Positions 57,468 through 64,000 of a stretch of 64,000 nucleotides of DNA are shown in pieces. Source of the DNA: JACVRW01 sp038323835 (GTDB lineage Bacteria > Actinomycetota > Thermoleophilia > Solirubrobacterales > Thermoleophilaceae); assembly GCA_038323835.1 (NCBI GenBank), contig JBBQHI010000016.1, forward strand, positions 9,590 to 73,589, in the 5' to 3' direction. Position 1 is the stretch's first letter, and the number at the start of each line of letters is the position of its first letter. The translations under genes and the position numbers were made by a program. The notes below the pieces were generated by a model. It was given only the letters and a program-made list of their open reading frames with translations. It searched no databases and was not told the DNA's origin.

Positions 57468-58354
57468 CCACACCGGGGCTGGGCTCATACGGGGATGAGG
57501 CCCACCCGCGCATGGGCTTCTTCACCGACACGTCGGTGTGCATCGGCTGCAAGGCGTGCGAGGTGGCCTGCAAGGAGTGGAACCGCGTGCCCGACTCGAG
57601 CGACGGGCTCACGGGCATGTCGTACGACAACACGGTCGCGCTGGGGTCCGACACCTGGCGCCACGTGGCCTTCATCGAGCAGAAGCGCCCGCTGGGGGAG
57701 GACGCCGCCGCGCGCTCGCTGGTGGAGGCGGCGGAACTGAACCTGCTGGCCGAGCGGGAGGGGGGCCCGGCCGCGCACGACGTTGACGGCTTCCGCTGGC
57801 TGATGGCCTCCGACGTGTGCAAGCACTGCACACACGCCGCCTGCCTCGAGGTGTGCCCCACCGGCGCGCTGTTCCGCACCGAGTTCGGCACGGTCGTGGT
57901 GCAGCCCGACGTGTGCAACGGCTGCGGCTACTGCATCCCGGCCTGCCCGTTTGGCGTGATCGACCGGCGCGAGGAGGACGGGCGAGCCTGGAAGTGCACC
58001 CTCTGTTACGACCGCCTGAAGGACGACCTGACGCCGGCCTGCGCTCAGGCCTGCCCGACCCAGTCGATCCAGTTCGGCGAGCTCGGCGAGTTGCGCGAGC
58101 GTGCTCAGGAGCGACTTGAGCTGTTCGTGGAGGCGGGGGTGGAGGGGGCGCAGCTCTACGGGGCGGATCCGGACGACGGGGTCGGCGGCTTTGGCGCCTT
58201 CTTCCTCCTCCTCGACGATCCGGAGGTCTACGGCCTGCCACCGGACCCGCGCGACGCCACGCGCGAGCTCCACAGGACGTGGGCGGGCGCCGCGCTGGGC
58301 GCGGCGGCGCTGGCCGCCGGCGTGGCCGCTGCGGTGTTCGGCGGCCGGAGGTGA
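57464..58354 (+). CDS. Formate dehydrogenase beta subunit (4Fe-4S ferredoxin)
   Basis: A 296-aa electron-transfer subunit with four 4Fe-4S motifs: CIGCKACEVACKEW, CKHCTHAACLEVCP, CNGCGYCIPACPFG, CTLCYDRL..CAQACP. A C-terminal TM (GAALGAAALAAGVAAAVFGG) would anchor it. Starts at GTG 57464 in GTGA overlap with fdhA. It passes electrons from the catalytic subunit to NrfD. Confidence 0.93.
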   Translation: MTTPGLGSYGDEAHPRMGFFTDTSVCIGCKACEVACKEWNRVPDSSDGLTGMSYDNTVALGSDTWRHVAFIEQKRPLGEDAAARSLVEAAELNLLAEREGGPAAHDVDGFRWLMASDVCKHCTHAACLEVCPTGALFRTEFGTVVVQPDVCNGCGYCIPACPFGVIDRREEDGRAWKCTLCYDRLKDDLTPACAQACPTQSIQFGELGELRERAQERLELFVEAGVEGAQLYGADPDDGVGGFGAFFLLLDDPEVYGLPPDPRDATRELHRTWAGAALGAAALAAGVAAAVFGGRR

Positions 58355-59295
58355 GTGCGGGCGAGCGGGAGCGGCCGGTGGTGCCGCGGGCCGAGCCGCG
58401 CTCCTACTACGGGCGGCCTGTGATCAAGTCACCGGTGTGGACCTGGGAGATCCCGGTGTATTTCTTCGTGGGCGGCATGGCCGGGGCCTCCGCGGTGCTG
58501 GCGGAGCTGGCCGAGCTCCGCGGGGAGCGGGAGCTGGCCCGGCGGGCGCGGATGGTGGCGCTGGGGGGAGCGGCGGTGAGCCCGGCGCTGCTCGTGTCCG
58601 ATCTCGGGCGACCGTCGCGCTTCCTGAACATGCTCCGGGTGCTGAAGGTGACCTCGCCCATGAGCGTCGGCTCGTGGACGCTCGCGGCGTTCGGCCCGGC
58701 GGCCGCGGTGGCGGCGGCGAACGCTGAGCTGGGGCTGTTCCCCCGCCTCTCACGGGCGGCGCGGCCGGTGGCCGCGCTCTCGGGTCTCGTCCTCGCCACC
58801 TACACCTCGGCACTGGTGGCGAACACGGCGGTGCCCGTGTGGTCGGAGGCGCGGCTCACCCTGCCGCTCGTGTTCTCCGCCGGGGCGGCGGCCAGCGCGG
58901 GCGCCGCGGCCACGATCCTCACGCCGGAGCGTCACGCCGGCGCGGCGCGGCGACTGGCGGTGGGCGGCGCGGTGGCCGAGGTGTGCGCGGCTCGGCTGAT
59001 GGAGCGGCGCCTCGGCCAGCTGGGCGAGCCCTACAGGCAGGGCCACGCCGGAGCGTTCGGCCGCGCCGCGGGGGCACTGGCCGCCGCGGGCGCCGGGGTG
59101 CTGGCGGCGAGTCGCGGACGGCGTCGGGGCGCCACGATCGCGGGCGCCGGGATGGTGCTGGGTGGGGCCATGCTCGAGCGCTGGGCCGTGTACCGGGCCG
59201 GGTTCCAGTCCGCCGCCGACCCGAGCTACACGGTCGGCCCTCAACGCGAGCGCGTTGCGCGGGCGGCAGCGTCCGCGGCTAGTACATCCGCCTAG
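58351..59295 (+). CDS. NrfD/PsrC-type membrane quinone subunit
   Basis: A 314-aa polytopic protein, the membrane part of the dehydrogenase that reduces quinones. WTWEIPVYFFVGGMAGASAV, TSPMSVGSWTLAAFGPAAAV and VARTVATSALVANTAVPVW-like segments (read as TYTSALVANTAVPVWSEA) are characteristic. Start GTG 58351 in GTGA overlap with fdhB. No fdhD, sel or mo-cofactor genes are in this window. Confidence 0.88.
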   Translation: MSAGERERPVVPRAEPRSYYGRPVIKSPVWTWEIPVYFFVGGMAGASAVLAELAELRGERELARRARMVALGGAAVSPALLVSDLGRPSRFLNMLRVLKVTSPMSVGSWTLAAFGPAAAVAAANAELGLFPRLSRAARPVAALSGLVLATYTSALVANTAVPVWSEARLTLPLVFSAGAAASAGAAATILTPERHAGAARRLAVGGAVAEVCAARLMERRLGQLGEPYRQGHAGAFGRAAGALAAAGAGVLAASRGRRRGATIAGAGMVLGGAMLERWAVYRAGFQSAADPSYTVGPQRERVARAAASAASTSA

Positions 59296-59322
59296 TGGGC
59301 CGAATCGGGCCGTGCGCGGGCC

Positions 59323-59328
59323 TACCCT
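59323..59328 (+). promoter_or_regulatory. -10 box TACCCT, leaderless secreted-protein gene
   Basis: TACCCT plus 7 nt to GTG 59336. Confidence 0.5.
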
Positions 59329-59335
59329 CCAGCGA

Positions 59336-60286
59336 GTGAGGAGCCGTGCATTCGTGGGGGCGCTCGGCCTATTGGCGGCGCTCGGACTGGCCGCGGGTGC
59401 GGGCGCTGGTGCGGGCGGCGCGCCGAAGGTGCGCTCGTGCCCGGTGTTCCCGGCCAGCAGCCAGTGGAACGCGCGCGTGGACCGCCTGCCCGTGCAGTCG
59501 CGCTCGGCGCAGATCGTCCGGAGCATCGGGCTCGACGCCCACATGCACGCCGACTTCGGCTCAGGCCTCTACGACGGGGGACCGATCGGCATCCCCTACG
59601 TGACCGTGCCCGCCGGCCAGCGCCGCGTGCCCGTGAGCTTCGACTACGCGGACGAGTCGAACCGCGGGCCCTATCCCGTGCCCGCGAACGCGCCCGTGGA
59701 GGGGGGTCGCGGCGCGGACGGGGACCGGCACGTGATCGTGGTGGACCGCTCCCGCTGCCGCCTCTACGAGCTCTACGCCGCCTACCCGGAGAACGGCGGT
59801 GCGCGCTGGCGGGCCGGCTCCGGCGCGGTGTGGAACCTTCGATCGAACCGGCTGCGGCCCAAGGGCTGGACGTCGGCCGACGCCGCCGGCCTGCCGATCC
59901 TTCCCGGGCTCGCGCGCTACGGGGAGGTGAGGGCGGGGGCGATCCGACACGCTCTGCGCTTCACTGCGCCTCGCACCCGGCGGGCCTTCATCTATCCCGC
60001 GCGTCACCTCGCATCGTCTCTGACCGATCCGTCACTGCCGGCGATGGGCCAGCGCCTGCGGCTGAAGAAGAGCTTCCCAATTGCCCGCTTTCCGCGCCAG
60101 GCGCGAGTGGTGCTGCGTGCCCTGAAGCGCTACGGGATGATCCTGGCCGACAACGGCTCGCCCTGGTACGTCTCCGGGGCCCCGGCCAAGGGCTGGGACA
60201 ACGATGACCTCCGCTCCCTCAGCAACGTGCCCGGAAGCGCGTTCCAGGTGGTGGACACGGCGAGCCTTCCCCGCGCGCGTCGCTGA
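59336..60286 (+). CDS. Secreted protein of unknown function
   Basis: A 316-aa protein with a signal peptide (FVGALGLLAALGLAAGAGAG) and a mature part starting near CPVFPASSQWNARVDRLPVQ. It has VDRSRCRLYELYAAYPENGG, GWTSADAAGLPILPGLARYG, ALRFTAPRTRRAFIYPA and a C-terminal DNGSPWYVSGAPAKGWDNDD stretch. Similar proteins are common in actinomycetes without a known role. No enzyme motif recognised. Confidence 0.78.
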   Translation: MRSRAFVGALGLLAALGLAAGAGAGAGGAPKVRSCPVFPASSQWNARVDRLPVQSRSAQIVRSIGLDAHMHADFGSGLYDGGPIGIPYVTVPAGQRRVPVSFDYADESNRGPYPVPANAPVEGGRGADGDRHVIVVDRSRCRLYELYAAYPENGGARWRAGSGAVWNLRSNRLRPKGWTSADAAGLPILPGLARYGEVRAGAIRHALRFTAPRTRRAFIYPARHLASSLTDPSLPAMGQRLRLKKSFPIARFPRQARVVLRALKRYGMILADNGSPWYVSGAPAKGWDNDDLRSLSNVPGSAFQVVDTASLPRARR

Positions 60287-60309
60287 AGCCGTGGAGAACG
60301 CCCGCGCGC

Positions 60310-61119
60310 TCAGGCGGCTTCCGCAGCGTGCTCCAGCTGGGTGAGGGCCCGGCGCAGCAGGCGCGACACATGCATCTGCGAGTACCCGATGCGCTCGCCG
60401 ATCTCGCGCTGCGTCAGGTCGTGCATGAACCGCAGCTCCACAACCTGCCGCTCCACGTCGGGCAGCGTGCGCCAGGTGCTCGCGATCGCGTCCCGGCTCT
60501 CCACGAGCTCGTAGGACGAGTCCTCGCCTCCGAGCATGTCCACCAGTGAGGCACCGTCGTCGTCCTCGCGGGAGGTGGGAGCGTCGAGCGAGGCCGCCTC
60601 GTAGCTGGCCGCGGCCTCGCTGGCCTCCAGCACCTGCTCAGTCGTGTAGCCGAGGTGGTGCGCCACCTCCCTGACCTTGGGCGAGCGCCCAAGCTCCTTG
60701 GACAGGGCCTCGGTGCCGCGGCTCACGGCCAGCGCGCGCTCCTGGAGGTCGCGCGGGACGTGCAGGGACCAGCCCTTGTCGCGGAAGTGGCGCTTGAGCT
60801 CCCCGAGGATGGTGGGGGCGGCGTAGCTCGTGAACTTGGTGCCCCGGCCGGGCTCGAAGCGGTCGATGGCCTTGATCAGGCCCAGCGTGGCGACCTGGAT
60901 CAGGTCGTCCACCGGCTCGTCGGTGTACGAGTAGCGCAGGGCGAGATCCCGAGCCAGGGGAAGGAGACGGGTTACGAGCTCGTCGCGGGCGTGGACATCG
61001 CCCTCGCGGTGGTAGAGCTCGAGCAGTCGGCGCTCGGTTTCGCGGGAGCGCTCCCGCTCGAATTCATCGGGCCTGCGAAAGCGGACATTCGCCCGCGTAA
61101 GAGGGGGTGCGGCGACCAA
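60310..61119 (-). CDS. SigB/SigF-type RNA polymerase sigma factor
   Basis: A 269-aa group 3 sigma factor. Region 2 (RDLALRYSYTDEPVDDLIQVATLGL, recognised by DDLIQVATLGLIKAIDRFEPG), region 3 (PRDLQERALAVSRGTEALSKE) and region 4 (LPDVERQVVELRFMHDLTQR; IGYSQMHVSRLLRRAL). It would direct stress or sporulation-like genes. Start TTG 61119 with GGAGG 10 nt before it. No anti-sigma factor gene lies beside it, unlike most SigB loci. Confidence 0.9.
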   Translation of the reverse strand: MVAAPPLTRANVRFRRPDEFERERSRETERRLLELYHREGDVHARDELVTRLLPLARDLALRYSYTDEPVDDLIQVATLGLIKAIDRFEPGRGTKFTSYAAPTILGELKRHFRDKGWSLHVPRDLQERALAVSRGTEALSKELGRSPKVREVAHHLGYTTEQVLEASEAAASYEAASLDAPTSREDDDGASLVDMLGGEDSSYELVESRDAIASTWRTLPDVERQVVELRFMHDLTQREIGERIGYSQMHVSRLLRRALTQLEHAAEAA

Positions 61120-61252
61120 GGGGGGACCTCCATGCAGTTAGCGAGACCTTTTGGTCCGGCTCGCAACCGCTCGGCGATCGCAGGTCGTCCCTCTTTTTCC
61201 TGTTGGCACCGAGCGAGCCAGTGTCCCGCGTCGGCTACCTGTGTACGAAGGA

Positions 61253-61277
61253 TCTCCCCTTTTCGGATGAACCAAAC
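61253..61277 (-). promoter_or_regulatory. Possible SigB-type promoter GTTTGG-n13-GGGAGA
   Basis: Minus-strand GTTTGG (61272-61277) and GGGAGA (61253-61258), 13 nt apart, 134 nt upstream of the sigma start. Resembles the GTTT..GGGTAT consensus of SigB/SigF; would imply autoregulation. Confidence 0.3.
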
Positions 61278-61287
61278 CTCGATTGGG

Positions 61288-62142
61288 TTAAAGATGGCGC
61301 GATTCAGCCATCCGGGCGCGTTCGATCTCGGCGTTCATCACCGCGCCCAGCAACACCGCCATGTTGGAGATCCACAGCCACACCAGGAAGACGATCACTC
61401 CGCCGATCGACCCGTAGGTCTCGTTGTACGAGCCGAAGCTCGACACGTAGAAGGCGAACCCGGCCGAGGCCGCGACCCAGACGAGCACTGCCACGAGTCC
61501 GCCCGCGGTAACGAGACGAAACCCGCCCGCCTGCCTGACGCCGGGCGCCGCCCAGTACAGCAGCGCGAACAGGAACGAGACGAGCACCAGCAGCACCGGC
61601 CACTTCGCCACGTCCCACACGTCGAGAGCGGTCGAGCCGAGCCCCACCAGGTTCCCGGCCTGCTCCGCCAGGCCGCCGGTGAGCACCACCGCGGTGCCGC
61701 ACACGGCCACGAGGATCAGGAGCACCAGCGTGAGTCCCAGCCGCATCGGCAGCGCCTTCCACATCGGGGGGCGCTCGCTCACATCGTTTATGACGTGGGA
61801 CGCGCGCATGAAGGCCGCCACGTAGCCCGATGCCGTCCACAGGGCCACGGCCAGCCCGGCCACGAGCAGGAGGCCCGCGGCCCCGCGCCCGTCCTGCACG
61901 TTCTTGATCCCGCCGTCCACGATCTCGTGCGCGGGACCGGGCCCGACCTTGTCGAGGTTCTCAAGGATCGGCCTGGTGGCCGAGTCGCCCACGATGCCCA
62001 GGATCGAGAGCAGCACCAGCATCGCGGGAAAGATGGAGAGCACGCTGTAGTAGGTGAGCGCGGCGGCCCAATCCTGCATGCCCAGCTCGCGGAAGCCGGC
62101 CAGTGTCCGCTTGAGGAGATCCCAGGCCGCGCGTGCGCTCAA
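61288..62142 (-). CDS. YihY/BrkB family membrane protein
   Basis: A 284-aa polytopic protein (YYSVLSIFPAMLVLLSILGIV; GLLLVAGLAVALWTASGYVA; LGLTLVLLILVAVCGTAVVL; VLVWVAASAGFAFYVSSFG). YihY was once called RNase BN; its biochemical role is unproven. It starts at TTG in a TTGA overlap with the transporter stop, so the two are coupled. Confidence 0.85.
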   Translation of the reverse strand: MSARAAWDLLKRTLAGFRELGMQDWAAALTYYSVLSIFPAMLVLLSILGIVGDSATRPILENLDKVGPGPAHEIVDGGIKNVQDGRGAAGLLLVAGLAVALWTASGYVAAFMRASHVINDVSERPPMWKALPMRLGLTLVLLILVAVCGTAVVLTGGLAEQAGNLVGLGSTALDVWDVAKWPVLLVLVSFLFALLYWAAPGVRQAGGFRLVTAGGLVAVLVWVAASAGFAFYVSSFGSYNETYGSIGGVIVFLVWLWISNMAVLLGAVMNAEIERARMAESRHL

Positions 62143-63053
62143 CCGCGGCCCCTGGGCGCCAGCGGCGCGATGGCGAGCGGGCCGCCGTGCCGCTCCTCCA
62201 CCTGCAGCGTTGTGTGCTCGATGCCGAACCGCTGCCCGAGCATCAGCGCCAGGTCGCGGCGGTGGGACTGCGTGTCACAGCCCGAGCGGACGGTGATGTG
62301 AGCGGAGAGTGCCGGGAAGCCCGAGCTCACCTCCCAGACATGCAGGTCGTGCACCTCCACCACGTGGGGCTGGGACGCGAGCGTGCGGCCGATCTCGTCC
62401 GGGTCGAGGTCGCGTGGTGACGCTTCCAGGAGCACTCGTCCGGAGTCCACGAGGAGCCCCCAGCCCGAGTGGAGCATGAGCGCCGCCACGAGCAGCGCGG
62501 CGATGCCGTCCGCGCGGGAGAAGCCGGTGATCAGGATCACGGCCCCGGCCACCGCGGTGGCGATGAAGGCGAAGAGGTCGGTGAGCACGTGCTGGAAGGC
62601 GCCCTCCACGTTGAGGCTCCGGCGGTCCGCTCCGGCCAGCACCGTGGTGGCGGCGAGGTTCACCCCTATTCCCACCACCGCCACGATCAGAACCGTCGCG
62701 CCCTCCACCGCGGGCGGGTCGATCAGGCGCTGCACGCCCGCGTAGAGCACCAGCACGGCCAGGGCCACCAGCGTGGCGCCGTTCACCTGAGCGGACAGGA
62801 TCTCGGCGCGGCGCAGTCCGAAGGTGAAGCCTCCGCCCGCCGGGCGGCGCGCCAGCCGCGCGGCCAGGAGGGCGAGCGCGATCGCACCGGCGTCGGTGAG
62901 CATGTGGGCCGCGTCCGAGAGCAGCGCGAGCGACGAGGCCAGGATCCCCGCCACCACCTCCAGGACCATGAAGGAGGTGATGAGCGCCAGCGCCACGGAC
63001 AGCCGGCGGGTGTTGCCCCCGGCGTCGTGCGCGTGCGCGTGGTGATGGCCCAT
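62139..63053 (-). CDS. Cation diffusion facilitator (zinc/cobalt/cadmium efflux)
   Basis: A 304-aa CDF exporter. N-terminal metal-binding HHHAHAHD, TMs with the metal-site pair SDAAHMLTDAG and QHVLTDLFAF, and a cytoplasmic C-terminal domain (VVEVHDLHVWEVSSGFPAL). The HHAHAHD stretch suggests Zn/Cd rather than Fe. Start ATG 63053 (MGHHHAHAHDA); a longer frame to 63071 has no support. Confidence 0.9.
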   Translation of the reverse strand: MGHHHAHAHDAGGNTRRLSVALALITSFMVLEVVAGILASSLALLSDAAHMLTDAGAIALALLAARLARRPAGGGFTFGLRRAEILSAQVNGATLVALAVLVLYAGVQRLIDPPAVEGATVLIVAVVGIGVNLAATTVLAGADRRSLNVEGAFQHVLTDLFAFIATAVAGAVILITGFSRADGIAALLVAALMLHSGWGLLVDSGRVLLEASPRDLDPDEIGRTLASQPHVVEVHDLHVWEVSSGFPALSAHITVRSGCDTQSHRRDLALMLGQRFGIEHTTLQVEERHGGPLAIAPLAPRGRG

Positions 63054-63130
63054 CGTCTGAGATGGTGGCACGCGGCCGGGCGGTTTCGGCCTGGGTGCGC
63101 GAGCGGTGTTGGCGCCCCGACCGGCCGAGG

Positions 63131-63853
63131 TCAGGGAGTGGTGCGGGGCGCGAGGCTCGTGCCCGGCGCGGTGGTGGTGGGAGTCGTGGTGGTCGGGGTG
63201 GTCCTGGGGGTGGTGGACTGATCGGTGCCGGTGGTGCCCGTGTTCGTGCCCGTCGTGTCGGTGGGCGTGGTGGCCTGGGTGTCCGTGCCCGTAGTGGTCT
63301 GGCCGGAGGTCGAGCTCGAGCTCTTGTGGCGGGCCTTCCCTCCCGCGAACGTGGTGGCGCCGTTCCCCTTCCCCAGCGACTGCCCCAGGATCAGCTCGGG
63401 CACGGTGATCACCACCACGGCCACCAGCAGCGCGATCAGCGCCGTGGCCAGGACGATCCCCACGGCCACGCGCGGCCGTTTGGGGGTCCGCGCGGGCTGG
63501 CGGTAGACCCGCACCGGGCCGGCGGGGGGCGGAGCCCCTGGATCGGGGCGGGGGGCGTCGAGGTCCGGGCGCACCGCATCGGCGGGCGGCTCGGGTCCTT
63601 CGTCGAGCACGAGCTCCGGCTGGTCGCTCGTCAGGGCGCGGGCGATGCGCTCGCTCGGCCGGTTCAGCAGCTCACTCACCAGCGCGACAATCACAGGGGT
63701 GATCGCCGCGGCGATCCAGGTGCCGTGGATCCAGAGCTGCGAGGTCACGGCTGCTGCCGATGCGGAGGCCGCGCTCGCGATCACGAGCGTGCGGGCGTTC
63801 AGCCGGCGCTGGCGCTCCCCCTCGCTCTCACGCGTGCGCGGAGGCGAAGCCAT
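63131..63853 (-). CDS. Two-TM membrane protein with Thr-rich C-terminus
   Basis: A 240-aa protein. TM1 (LWIHGTWIAAAITPVIVALV), a Pro-rich cytosolic or external loop (DLDAPRPDPGAPPPAGPVR), TM2 (VAVGIVLATALIALLVAVV) and a ~70-residue Thr/Ser-rich tail (TTTGTDTQATTPTDTTGTNT). The tail suggests a surface or cell-wall-anchored domain, possibly glycosylated. No family recognised. TATGTT on the minus strand gives a leaderless start. Confidence 0.72.
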   Translation of the reverse strand: MASPPRTRESEGERQRRLNARTLVIASAASASAAAVTSQLWIHGTWIAAAITPVIVALVSELLNRPSERIARALTSDQPELVLDEGPEPPADAVRPDLDAPRPDPGAPPPAGPVRVYRQPARTPKRPRVAVGIVLATALIALLVAVVVITVPELILGQSLGKGNGATTFAGGKARHKSSSSTSGQTTTGTDTQATTPTDTTGTNTGTTGTDQSTTPRTTPTTTTPTTTAPGTSLAPRTTP

Positions 63854-63859
63854 CGCACG

Positions 63860-63865
63860 AACATA
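63860..63865 (-). promoter_or_regulatory. -10 box TATGTT, leaderless start
   Basis: TATGTT on the minus strand, 6 nt before the ATG at 63853. Confidence 0.5.
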
Positions 63866-63873
63866 GCGCCGGA

Positions 63874-63920
63874 TGGCATGGCTGCGGTGCTCGCCTGATC
63901 ACCCCTCAGGCTCCGCGCCG
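63874..63920 (+). repeat. Palindromic intergenic repeat, copy 6 (variant)
   Basis: GCCTGA-TCACCCC-TCAGGC at 63893-63911: the stem keeps pairing although its bases differ from the other copies (a compensated change). The GGCTGCGGTGCTC flank matches. Confidence 0.7.
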
Positions 63921-63929
63921 CGCCGGCAT

Positions 63930-64000
63930 GGGGGGGGGGGGGGCCGGGGCGCCCCCCCCGCCGCCCCCCCCCCCCGCCCGGGGGGGGGGGGGGGCCGGGG
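63930..64000. other. Low-complexity G/C end
   Basis: Runs of G and C, self-complementary, with no coding sense. Looks like an assembly artefact at a contig end; could also be a true GC hairpin that broke assembly. Confidence 0.7.

Noticed and set aside
55464..57488. 674-aa minus-strand open frame
   Set aside because: It lies wholly opposite fdhA, is His/Arg/Val-rich and matches no family. GC-rich genes commonly leave such open shadows; the same holds for other long antisense frames.
61120..61287. Small gene or riboswitch between the sigma and yihY genes
   Set aside because: No coding frame with a start and no known RNA motif; it only holds a possible promoter.

Overview
The window is GC-rich and about 90% coding. 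It looks like a chromosomal segment of an actinomycete (Actinomycetota). Thermoleophilia/Solirubrobacterales is my best guess from the gene mix and promoter style; that is inference, because no rRNA is present. Supporting signs are frequent GTG/TTG starts, four-base stop/start overlaps, many TANNNT boxes 6-8 nt before start codons (leaderless mRNAs), a tmRNA with tag ADRNHEFALAA, and one RpoD-like plus one SigB/SigF-like sigma factor. The last ~70 bases are homopolymeric G/C and look like an assembly end.

Layout. 1-3803: end of secA, then prfB with a programmed +1 frameshift. 3991-14293: a damaged stretch. It holds a frameshifted enoyl-CoA hydratase, a head-to-head junction of two 5'-truncated genes (PolX/PHP and a thioredoxin-reductase-like protein), a split MMPL transporter, a frameshifted DUF4188 gene, a hydrolase relic and a MITE-like element, mixed with intact small genes (TfoX-N, DUF2237, truncated globin, class III cyclase, two PPOX-fold proteins). 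14368-26323: housekeeping, namely ftsH, nadC-nadA, a RibD-C reductase, ftsE-ftsX-ctp-rnr and smpB. 26427-32315: pabC and fused pabAB flank a GNAT / acyl-carrier / acyl-ligase operon. 32343-39083: a GT39-like glycosyltransferase, an envelope-stress block (NarL-type regulator, PspC-kinase, small membrane protein, PspC/LiaF-like protein), an M50 protease and an OsmC protein. 39152-39517: ssrA (tmRNA). 39499-50431: MarR-GNAT fusion, VOC protein, 5'-3' exonuclease, FadR-type regulator with an amino-acid dehydrogenase divergent from a giant indolepyruvate ferredoxin oxidoreductase, aldo/keto reductase, GCS2 ligase and a sigma factor. 50597-59295: DoxX, a DrrAB-like ABC exporter, a cupin, and a formate dehydrogenase operon (fdhA-fdhB-nrfD) whose catalytic subunit reads an in-frame UGA as selenocysteine, with a SECIS-like hairpin. 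59336-63853: a secreted protein, SigB-like sigma, YihY, a CDF transporter and a Thr-rich membrane protein.

Most notable: two kinds of UGA recoding in one window (prfB frameshift; fdhA selenocysteine), a six-copy palindromic intergenic repeat family, two MITE copies inserted at TA that supply stop codons, the leaderless promoter pattern, a PolX homologue that seems to have lost its polymerase aspartates, a MarR-GNAT gene with a palindromic operator on its own start, and pab genes flanking a carrier-protein operon. Ribosome rescue (smpB, ssrA), termination (prfB) and RNA turnover (rnr) also occur within 40 kb.
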